Notes under the pieces: model-generated | Databases searched by the model: none | Seen by the model: the letters and a program-made list of their open reading frames with translations, nothing else | What the model was told of the DNA's origin: nothing | Assembly: GCA_030611765.1 (NCBI GenBank) | Contig: JAUWPE010000013.1 | Coordinates: 1 to 34,347, forward strand | Reading direction: 5' to 3' | DNA: 34,347 nucleotides | Source: Candidatus Cloacimonadota bacterium | GTDB taxonomy: Bacteria; Cloacimonadota; Cloacimonadia; JGIOTU-2 | Shown: one piece after another, positions 6,367 to 13,425 of the stretch | Position numbering within the stretch: the stretch's first letter is position 1 | Layout: each line of letters starts with the position of its first letter | Made by a program: the position numbers and the translations under genes

Positions 6367-9009
6367 ATGCAAGGTACGATTATAAAATCAAATATTAATA
6401 ACATGATATTTACTTTTAAAAAAACTATACTAAAAATTTCAAAATTTGTTAGGAATTTATTCAAAATTCAATATATATTATACTTAATTTTCCTCTTAAC
6501 TATAGTCTATTTCATTTTTAATCCAAGATTTATTTACGAAAAGGGACAATATTTTCTTACATCTTATAATGAGATTGATTATGCTACTCAATTTGCAACG
6601 ATCCCAAATAATTCACAATACGATATTATTTACATTAATCAAAGCACAACATGTACTTACATCAATTATTATAATGAAAAAGAAAACGGAACTTTTAAAA
6701 AGCGACTTTATAATTTCTCTCCAAACACTTTATTGGGAGGTTTGCTTTCAGAATGCTATTACGACACTCTAAACCACAAAATCTTCACAATATTAACGTC
6801 GGATGATGCAGATTATTATTTATTTGAATTATACAATGATGAGAACCCCACTGAAATAAAAAAAGATAAAATATTCCACTATAATATTTACGATTCAATG
6901 CTTGATACGAATATTATAGTTAACAATGTAAAGTTTAACTCATTTGAAGTAGAAAATGATCTCGAGAATCTTTGCGAACTTACACCTTACAAGGATGGAT
7001 ACAAACTCAAAGTTTCAGGTCGAGTAAGAGACTCGATCTTCCCACAAAAAGAAAGTATAAATATTAATAATGCTATCTATGATAGAATCAGTTCGGAAAT
7101 TAGTATCTTATTAAATATTCTTTTCACTCAAGAAGATATTTTTAAAATTATGCAATTTTTTTTAAGGAAAGATTATTATGATTGGAATTATTTTCGGAAT
7201 AAATTCCCCAACCGTGGATTCCTTCCAGCTAAAATTGCAGGAGCAGTTGATATAAATAATGATGGTCACGAAGAAATTCTAATTCTGATATACGGAAACG
7301 AATATATATATAATTTACTAATTTGTTTCGATACTGTCTCTAAATCTATTTTATGGGAAAATAGATACTATAGAACACCAGAACAATTTATTATTCAAGA
7401 TATCGATAACGATAAAATTGAAGAAATAATAATTGGATTCTCACATTCAGATTACAACTTGCCTGTTGAATGGTTTAAGAAAAATCCAAATAAATATAAT
7501 GATGGTGATATAGTTATATTAAATAATAACGGAACGATCAAACTTATCAATAAGAGACCAGCTCTACTTAATTTACCAGGGGAACCGGTCTCAACTATCT
7601 TTAGCACACAATTGAATGATGAGGGTATCCTGATGGGTTATAGATCTAATGGAGAATTGTTAGAGCAAAGGTTTATTTTTTGGAATCTCATTATTAATGA
7701 GATTGATTCATTGAATATATTATGCAACAATTTTATTGGTTTTTGTAAAAATAAATCTTATATTAGAGCATTCTCCTATTGTAATAAGAAAATAATTATG
7801 AAGTTGATTTCACTCGATATAGAATTAAAAAAAACATATAAAAACAAAATTCAGAAAAGATTGCATTCCATTTTGAGTTCAAGTAAGAAAATTTTAAATA
7901 ACAAATATTATATATCACTTCCTCTTTCCATAATTTCTCAAAATCTTAATTTAATATATGATTGTCCCTATAATGCTGTTAAGAATCACATATCCATAAC
8001 TGATAATAATCTATTTTTTATTGAGCAACGGAAGGGATTTACCTATTTATCAAGAATTAATTTTATTGAGAATAGAAAAATAAACCCATATGCTATTCTC
8101 ATTATCTCTTTGGAAATTTTGATTATAGTATCTTTCTTCTTTATAATTAACTTCATATCGTTTCCAATATCTTCTGGAATAAGTAGTTATCTCATTGTTA
8201 TTTCAGTTATAGATAAGATCCATTTCTGGAGAATATATGGGAAAATGAGAGCAATCTATAAACTGCCCAGACATATGTCATTAAAAAGAAATAGTTATTT
8301 AAATATTGTTCGCAGTTTATCAAACAATCATAGAAAAGTAGTATTTCAAAAGAAGAATTTAATATTCAATTACACTGTTTATGAATTAATCTCTAGGGAT
8401 GAATTAATAGTAATTCGCCATATAGTTCATGAACTTAAAAATAAAATACTATTAATCAAGATGATAATAAATAATAAGAATAAATTAAATTCTAATGCCA
8501 GTATCCTATCTATACTTGATTATATCTCAAAGATTGCAGTAACTCTTTCAAATTTGACCAGAATTGAAACTTTATATAAAGAAAAAGTAGAAATGAATCA
8601 ATATTTAAAGCAAATATTATCTGAATATATTAATCATCCCCACTTCACGAAAATTGAATTTGTTAGTGGAATCTCAAATGAATATTTTTACATCGATAAA
8701 CAATTATTTAAAATAGCTTTGAGAAATCTTATCAATAATGCTATTGAGAGTATAACCAATAGCAAGCAAATTATTAAAATAAAGGTGTTAATTGTTGATT
8801 CAAAATTACATGTGGATATTCTGAACCCAGGTCACTTAGAAAGAAATGAAATTGAAAAAATCTATGAGATCGGTTATACAACTAAAAATGAAGGTTCAGG
8901 ATTAGGAATTCCGATATCAAAGATTATAATTGAAAACCATAATGGTATTTTAAGTATCTCAAGTGATGATAACACCATTATGGTTCGAATAATATTACCT
9001 AAAGAATAA
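6367..9009 (+). CDS. membrane sensor histidine kinase with FG-GAP-like repeats
   Basis: 880 residues. One membrane segment (about 37-52) precedes a large presumed periplasmic domain (about 55-570). This domain contains two FG-GAP/VCBS-like calcium-loop motifs, DINNDGHEEILI (295-306) and DIDNDKIEEIII (345-356), suggesting a beta-propeller. Two further hydrophobic segments lie at about 573-597 and 602-618. The kinase core has an H-box HELKN with phosphoacceptor H688, an N-box LRNLINNAIESI (785-796), and a G-box region GYTTKNEGSGLGIPISKII (836-854). The gene is 26 bp upstream of its response regulator, an NtrC-type sigma-54 activator, so it is the cognate kinase. No clear Shine-Dalgarno precedes ATG 6367; M13 (ATG 6403) is an alternative start. 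Base composition is very AT-rich with many Asn, Ile and Lys codons. Confidence 0.85.
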   Translation: MQGTIIKSNINNMIFTFKKTILKISKFVRNLFKIQYILYLIFLLTIVYFIFNPRFIYEKGQYFLTSYNEIDYATQFATIPNNSQYDIIYINQSTTCTYINYYNEKENGTFKKRLYNFSPNTLLGGLLSECYYDTLNHKIFTILTSDDADYYLFELYNDENPTEIKKDKIFHYNIYDSMLDTNIIVNNVKFNSFEVENDLENLCELTPYKDGYKLKVSGRVRDSIFPQKESININNAIYDRISSEISILLNILFTQEDIFKIMQFFLRKDYYDWNYFRNKFPNRGFLPAKIAGAVDINNDGHEEILILIYGNEYIYNLLICFDTVSKSILWENRYYRTPEQFIIQDIDNDKIEEIIIGFSHSDYNLPVEWFKKNPNKYNDGDIVILNNNGTIKLINKRPALLNLPGEPVSTIFSTQLNDEGILMGYRSNGELLEQRFIFWNLIINEIDSLNILCNNFIGFCKNKSYIRAFSYCNKKIIMKLISLDIELKKTYKNKIQKRLHSILSSSKKILNNKYYISLPLSIISQNLNLIYDCPYNAVKNHISITDNNLFFIEQRKGFTYLSRINFIENRKINPYAILIISLEILIIVSFFFIINFISFPISSGISSYLIVISVIDKIHFWRIYGKMRAIYKLPRHMSLKRNSYLNIVRSLSNNHRKVVFQKKNLIFNYTVYELISRDELIVIRHIVHELKNKILLIKMIINNKNKLNSNASILSILDYISKIAVTLSNLTRIETLYKEKVEMNQYLKQILSEYINHPHFTKIEFVSGISNEYFYIDKQLFKIALRNLINNAIESITNSKQIIKIKVLIVDSKLHVDILNPGHLERNEIEKIYEIGYTTKNEGSGLGIPISKIIIENHNGILSISSDDNTIMVRIILPKE

Positions 9010-9034
9010 TTTCTGGCGTAAGGAAGAACTATAA

Positions 9035-10441
9035 ATGCTTAATGGAAAAATTTTAATTCTTGAAGATGATAAAGAATTAGCAAATCATTATTATGATTTA
9101 TTAAAGGAAACGTATATAGTAAAATTATCTCATGCAAGCACAGAATTCTTTAATATATATGATGAATTCGTTCCCGATCTTTTAATTCTTGATATTAAAC
9201 TGAAAAAAAGCTTATTAAATGGTGTGGAAGTATTTGAAAAACTTAAATCCGAACGTACACAGATTCCAAACGTTATTATCCTTTCGGGGGAAGCTTCAAG
9301 AAAGGAAATTGCACAAACAATGAAAATGGGAGCTTATACGTTCATTGAAAAATCTGGGGAGTTTAATGTCGAGAAATTTCTTATTGATGTGAAACAAGCT
9401 CTAAATCAAAAATTGCAAGAAAAATCAAACTTATCTCTACGGCAGGACAAAGAAAATTTAAGAAAAAGTTTGATAAATAGCAATGTTCTTATCGGTGAAT
9501 CTAAGAAAATGAAGTATATAAAAAAACTGATAGCAAAATTTGCAAAGGCAGATATCGACATTTTATTATTGGGTGACACAGGAACAGGTAAAGAAATTAT
9601 TGCCAACCATATATACTGGAATTCTAATCGAGTTGGGAAACCTTTTGTGAAAGTAAATGCCGGTTCTATTCCTGAATCTCTTGTTGATTCAGAATTGTTC
9701 GGTCATAAAAAAGGTTCGTTTACCGGTGCAATTAATGACAAAAAAGGGGTTTTTGAACAAGCCGACAAAGGAATATTATTTTTAGATGAAATCTCAAACC
9801 TTGATTATAACATCCAGGGAAAAATACTAAGAGCCATAGAGTATAAAGAAATCAGGATTTTAGGTGGAGAATTAAAGTATATTGATGCGCGTTATATATT
9901 TGCTACTAATAAAAACCTGGATAAATTGATGAAGGAGCATAAATTCAGAGACGATCTATTCTATAGATTAGAAGGAAATATAATTTATATCCCACCACTA
10001 AGAGAAAGAGAAGATGATATACTTCTCTTGATGAAATACTTTTTCGATCTAGCATCTGCCAAGCATAACGCACTGTTGGATATCTCTCTTAAAGACATTA
10101 AAAATGAATTATTATCATACGAATGGCCTGGGAATGTTAGAGAATTACAAAAATTTTGTGAATATGTTACAATAATGTATAATACTATTACTAATACAGT
10201 AATTCTAAATGAGTTATGCAAAAAATCAACAGGAATAGAACAAAATAATAATGAGATTGAAAATATTCTATCAATTTCGAATTATACAGAAGCTTGCGAC
10301 CATTTCTCAAAAAAATATATTCTATACCATCTCGCGAAAAATAATCGAAAGATTTCTTTGACAGCTCACAAACTCGGATTGGATCGCTCTACATTATATA
10401 AAAAATTAAAGAAATTTAATTTAGATTTTTCAGATTCGTAA
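9035..10441 (+). CDS. NtrC-family sigma-54-dependent response regulator
   Basis: 468 residues, with AAGGAAGA before the ATG. The receiver domain (1-120) has the acidic pocket E10-D11-D12, phosphoacceptor D53 (ILDIKL), S84 and K106. The AAA+ domain (about 150-385) has Walker A GDTGTGKE (180-187), the sigma-54 contact loop GSFTGA (227-232, Ser for the usual Ala) and Walker B ILFLDE (247-252). A Fis-type helix-turn-helix (about 438-462, ISLTAHKLGLDRSTLYKKLK) ends the protein. The length and domain order match NtrC/ZraR-type activators. It should be phosphorylated by the adjacent kinase, bind upstream sites, and drive open-complex formation by sigma-54 polymerase. A near-consensus sigma-54 promoter lies 656 bp downstream at 11097-11112. 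The sigma-54 gene itself is not in the window. Confidence 0.93.
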   Translation: MLNGKILILEDDKELANHYYDLLKETYIVKLSHASTEFFNIYDEFVPDLLILDIKLKKSLLNGVEVFEKLKSERTQIPNVIILSGEASRKEIAQTMKMGAYTFIEKSGEFNVEKFLIDVKQALNQKLQEKSNLSLRQDKENLRKSLINSNVLIGESKKMKYIKKLIAKFAKADIDILLLGDTGTGKEIIANHIYWNSNRVGKPFVKVNAGSIPESLVDSELFGHKKGSFTGAINDKKGVFEQADKGILFLDEISNLDYNIQGKILRAIEYKEIRILGGELKYIDARYIFATNKNLDKLMKEHKFRDDLFYRLEGNIIYIPPLREREDDILLLMKYFFDLASAKHNALLDISLKDIKNELLSYEWPGNVRELQKFCEYVTIMYNTITNTVILNELCKKSTGIEQNNNEIENILSISNYTEACDHFSKKYILYHLAKNNRKISLTAHKLGLDRSTLYKKLKKFNLDFSDS

Positions 10442-10576
10442 TATTTAGATTGGAGTTATTACTATTAATATAAAATCCACTGACTAATATGTTAACATTT
10501 AATAATGAGTTCACTCTAAAAACTAATACATGAAGATAAAAAAGGAATAAGTGAAAATGAGAGAACCAAAATTTGT

Positions 10577-10886
10577 CATTCTCGAAACCTGATTTATCAG
10601 GTTGAAGAATCTATTAACTTATTTCAATGTCGCTAATTAGAGTCTGTCCGTAAACTTGAAAATCTAGTAGAATTATATTTTTCATTCTGTTTTACCTCAT
10701 CCCCACAGTGAAATAGAAAAAGAGATTTCACGTGGTAAACCTAACCCCTTCTCCTAAAAAGAGAAGGGGAACTTTTTGTCTCCCTCTCCACGATAGGAGA
10801 GGGTCGGGGTGAGGTCGAAAAATGGACTTTACGGATGCACACTAATTAGAGATTCTTCACTCCACTTCGTTCCGTTCAGAATGACA
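10577..10886. repeat. dispersed GTCATTCT/AGAATGAC repeat pair in opposite orientation
   Basis: GTCATTCT...GAAGAATCT (10577-10613) and its reverse-oriented relative AGATTCTTC...AGAATGAC (10849-10886) bracket the MITE-like element. Text of the AGATTCTTC..CAGAATGACA kind is a dispersed intergenic repeat I associate with many environmental bacterial genomes. I see no coding content in the whole 10442-11061 gap. Confidence 0.45.
10633..10849. mobile_element. MITE-like element with terminal inverted repeats and 8-bp flanking repeats
   Basis: CTAATTAG occurs at 10633-10640 and again at 10842-10849. Just inside lie inverted ends AGTCTGTCCGTAAA (10641-10654) and TTTACGGATGCACA (10828-10841), sharing TCCGTAAA and further positions (10 of 14). 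The 201-bp interior has no gene but is rich in hairpins: CCAC-a-GTGAAAT/ATTTCAC-g-TGG, CCCCTTCTC/GAGAAGGGG and CCCTCTCC/GGAGAGGG. This fits a miniature inverted-repeat element with an 8-bp target duplication. One caveat is that CTAATTAG is itself palindromic and so could be part of the inverted repeats. Confidence 0.5.
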
Positions 10887-10946
10887 ACTATTTTTTTTCA
10901 TTTTCACACCTCGTTTTATATAAACAATATGCATTATTTAATTTTT

Positions 10947-10975
10947 TTGACTTTTTATAGTGAAACCAATAATAT
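10947..10975 (+). promoter_or_regulatory. sigma-70-like promoter
   Basis: TTGACT (10947-10952) and TAATAT (10970-10975) are separated by 17 bp. The same hexamer pair recurs at 15918-15947. It would start a transcript near 10982, running into the gene at 11164 and giving a second, sigma-54-independent promoter. Confidence 0.4.
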
Positions 10976-11096
10976 AAGAAATATATTTCAAATAATTAGA
11001 TTGCAAAATCTCATTTTTTCCACAAAACTGTAGATAATAATCCACAATTTTTTATAAAGAATTGAAAATAGATAGTAAAACTAAGCATTATTATTT

Positions 11097-11112
11097 TGGC
11101 ATGATATTTGCA
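11097..11112 (+). promoter_or_regulatory. sigma-54 (-24/-12) promoter
   Basis: TGGCATG-ATAT-TTGCA matches the TGGCACG-N4-TTGCA consensus except for one base, with exactly 10 bp between the invariant GG (11098-11099) and GC (11110-11111). The start would be near 11123, about 40 nt before the ATG at 11164. It is the best such site I found in the window and lies downstream of an NtrC-type activator gene. Upstream, GAAATATATTTC (10978-10989), a perfect 12-bp palindrome, is a candidate but unproven activator site. Confidence 0.8.
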
Positions 11113-11163
11113 TATAATATTTCTAAATGCATAGAAATGCAAAAAAAAAATCGGAGGAACAAA

Positions 11164-11601
11164 ATGAAAAAATTCATTTTGATCACGCTATGTCTTCTAT
11201 TTACTTTGTCCATTTCGCTTAATGCTCAAAGTTTCAAATACAAGAAAGGTGACATAGTAAAGGGTCCATGGTACCAAGAGTCTAATTTCTCAATGACCTA
11301 CAAAGGCAAAACTCAACTAATACCTGTCAAGATCAAGATACAGAGAGTCGTTGCTTCTCAACCAACAGATGAGAAATATGTATATGATTCAAGAGGTATT
11401 AAAGCTGGTTCGTACGAGACCTGGGAAGAAGAAATTACTTATCAAGTTATTGTAACTAATCCATATGATTGGGATCAAGGGTGGTTTACATTAGCAGAAG
11501 GCCAAACGCCCACTGACAAAATTTATAAAGCTCTAGAACCAGACAAACCAGACATACCACGAGGGTGGCAAAGAAAAGAGTTTGTCAGAGAAGAAGATTA
11601 A
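11164..11601 (+). CDS. small exported protein under the sigma-54 promoter, unknown function
   Basis: 145 residues from ATG 11164, with GGAGGA at 11153-11158. This start is preferred over any upstream in-frame codon because it has the ribosome binding site, follows the promoter, and begins a clean signal peptide (1-21, ...SISLNAQ). The mature part is a small soluble beta-rich protein with two KYKKGDIVKGPWYQESNFSM-like and YQVIVTNPYDWDQGWFTL segments. I recognise no family. Together with its strong ribosome binding site and the promoter, it appears to be the main product of the regulon. The next gene starts 46 nt later. Confidence 0.8.
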   Translation: MKKFILITLCLLFTLSISLNAQSFKYKKGDIVKGPWYQESNFSMTYKGKTQLIPVKIKIQRVVASQPTDEKYVYDSRGIKAGSYETWEEEITYQVIVTNPYDWDQGWFTLAEGQTPTDKIYKALEPDKPDIPRGWQRKEFVREED

Positions 11602-11647
11602 ATTCAATCGAAATTGACTCTCAAATTATTGAAATGAACGAGTTAAT

Positions 11648-13012
11648 ATGAAGAGAACGAACTATCTAAGGATAAGCACTTGGTGCTTATCCTTTTTTTT
11701 GATTTTTACATTTGTATCAAATTTATACTGTGCAAGACCACCTATATCTTATGAAACGATTGGTCGATTAAGTTATGAATCTCCATTGGAAAGTAGTAAT
11801 ACGGCTTGGAGACAGGTTAAAGAATATGATTTTCCCTGGGTATCTCCACAATATATCATCGGTTGGCAAAGAACTATAAATTCTTCCTTTAATGCAGGAA
11901 TTTATGTTTCGATATTTCCTTCAATGTCACCTTTTGAACCTCAAGAGTATAAAAATCTGATGTATTATGCTTTATCTGATAAATTTAAGGTGAGTTTGGC
12001 TAGTCAGAAGCTGATCACTATTTCGGGATATTATGCTGAGAGTTGCGCAATCGCTTCAGCTAACACCGGTAATGGTCTAGGATTTGAAGTTGGAAATATT
12101 CCAACTACTATAGAATATGTCATCATTCAACTTGAAGGAGAACCACCGAATTTCTATTATCATCCTGCAGTATTAATTATCTTTACGGTTCCGTCGAAAT
12201 TCTATAATGAAATCTATCCGGAATTTAATAAATTTATTGCTGATTTCCATATAGAACCACTACCAGGCGGACCTCCTACTGGGACCATTATCACAAATGG
12301 TTCTCCCAGTGGTACAATAATATACAACAAACCAACGATTTCTGTGAATACAAATGAAGATGCAACTTGTAAGTTTGATTTTTATAATAAATCTTATGAA
12401 GAGATGTCTTATACATTAAGTGGTAATGATAAAATTCATAGCTATACCTTTGATGAAGCGTTGTCAGATGGAAAATATACTATATTTGTAAAAGCGAAAG
12501 ATAATTCTGGGAAAATAAGTTTGGATAGTTATTCTTGGAATATTACAATTGCAAGTGCTGGTGAAGTTGAGCCGATTACAAAAACTCATAAAAAACCATT
12601 CGCTGTTGGATTCCAAAGATCATTGAATGGAATTGAGGGTTTAACTTTGTCTTATCAGGGTTATGATTGGAATCCATTCTTAATGATGGGTGGAAATTTT
12701 ACCAGATCGGATACCATTAACTCTAAACTCAATCTTGGCTTCGGTTTCAATCTTGATTTAGTAGAAATTAATAACTTGAGTCATTCAGGCACCGGCAGAC
12801 TAACTGTTCAACTTGGTGGTTTGGCTGGGATACATCTAGAAAAAACCCAAAAACCTGATTTCTTTATTGAATTACCACTGAAGCTTAAATACGAATTTTC
12901 AAACACAATAAGCATATGGACAGCTGTTGGCATTGGTTATACTTCAGATAGTGATGAAATGGTCATTCCTTTTAGAGATAGAATACCTGTCGGGATAGAA
13001 ATAAGTTTTTAG
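11648..13012 (+). CDS. exported protein with Ig-like segment and C-terminal beta-barrel-like region
   Basis: 454 residues. The signal peptide covers 1-29 (MKRTNYLRISTWCLSFFLIF then ...LYCA). Residues 30-205 form an unrecognised globular domain, about 215-305 resemble a bacterial Ig/fibronectin-like module (SDGKYTIFVKAKDNSGKISLDSYSW), and 310-454 alternate as in an outer-membrane barrel, ending in Phe (PVGIEISF), as outer-membrane proteins often do. It probably sits in the outer membrane. The ribosome binding site is weak. Codons 7-18 are also a perfect transcription-terminator hairpin (11668-11700), so expression may depend on readthrough or on translation of the leader. A terminator follows at 13069. 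Confidence 0.75.
   Translation: MKRTNYLRISTWCLSFFLIFTFVSNLYCARPPISYETIGRLSYESPLESSNTAWRQVKEYDFPWVSPQYIIGWQRTINSSFNAGIYVSIFPSMSPFEPQEYKNLMYYALSDKFKVSLASQKLITISGYYAESCAIASANTGNGLGFEVGNIPTTIEYVIIQLEGEPPNFYYHPAVLIIFTVPSKFYNEIYPEFNKFIADFHIEPLPGGPPTGTIITNGSPSGTIIYNKPTISVNTNEDATCKFDFYNKSYEEMSYTLSGNDKIHSYTFDEALSDGKYTIFVKAKDNSGKISLDSYSWNITIASAGEVEPITKTHKKPFAVGFQRSLNGIEGLTLSYQGYDWNPFLMMGGNFTRSDTINSKLNLGFGFNLDLVEINNLSHSGTGRLTVQLGGLAGIHLEKTQKPDFFIELPLKLKYEFSNTISIWTAVGIGYTSDSDEMVIPFRDRIPVGIEISF
11668..11700 (+). terminator. intrinsic terminator embedded in the signal-peptide codons
   Basis: AAGGATAAGCAC (11668-11679) and GTGCTTATCCTT (11683-11694) are perfectly complementary over 12 bp around a TTG loop, followed by TTTTTT (eight T in a row including the stem end). 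This is a textbook rho-independent terminator. It begins 20 nt after the ATG of the gene at 11648 and 66 nt after the stop of the gene at 11601. It would end most transcripts from the sigma-54 promoter after the first gene unless translating ribosomes keep the hairpin open. Confidence 0.75.
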
Positions 13013-13068
13013 AATTCACAGATTTTCAAGTCAAATTTCTGATATTAGAAATCTATAGTTAGTTTTAA

Positions 13069-13108
13069 CAATCCAGGACATTTTAATTTGTTCTGGATTG
13101 TTTTAATT
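13069..13108 (+). terminator. intrinsic terminator after the barrel-like protein gene
   Basis: CAATCCAGGAC (13069-13079) pairs with GTTCTGGATTG (13090-13100) with one mismatch; TTTTAATT follows. It lies 57 bp after the stop at 13012. It argues against an upstream start for the next small gene, whose earliest in-frame start codon (TTG 13088) is inside this hairpin. Confidence 0.7.
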
Positions 13109-13111
13109 CAA

Positions 13112-13372
13112 ATGAATTTGATATTAAAAATCCATTATGACTCCTATGATGCATATATTAATGGCGAATATACTGGTTCCGGTAAAATCTACCTTCCTCC
13201 CATTCCAGCGAATACGAGCAGGAATTATACCACAAATTTCCTCATGTCGTATAAGGATTTTGGAAATGCTTTCATAAATGCGATCAAAGATCGAAGTGTG
13301 ATATTGAAGATTGTTGGAAAAGTAGAATCTGATGGAATGACAATAAACTTTTCTGATTCCTATAAATGGTAA
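13112..13372 (+). CDS. LEA-14/WHy-like domain protein, probably 5'-truncated or frameshifted
   Basis: 86 codons from ATG 13112; a TTG at 13088 lies inside a terminator and is unlikely. The text KIHYDSYDAYINGEYTGSGK, then PPIPANTSRNYTTNF...IKDRSVILKIVGKVES, matches the second half of LEA type 2 (WHy) domains: a small-gap loop, a PxIPA.s turn and the closing strands. These domains usually carry an N-terminal signal or lipobox and an N-P-N strand before this point, both missing here. In another frame just upstream, NSNEFDIKN is encoded at about 13104-13130, which would fit that missing strand, so a small indel may have broken the gene. Confidence 0.5.
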   Translation: MNLILKIHYDSYDAYINGEYTGSGKIYLPPIPANTSRNYTTNFLMSYKDFGNAFINAIKDRSVILKIVGKVESDGMTINFSDSYKW

Positions 13373-13425
13373 GTTCAATAAATGATGAAATTAAACATAA
13401 TTATTTTATAAGGAGTGTCTCAATA

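Noticed and set aside
10809-11033. 74-codon ORF between the MITE-like element and the sigma-54 promoter
   Set aside because: It starts within the repeat, runs through the dispersed-repeat text and promoter region, has no ribosome binding site and resembles no protein.
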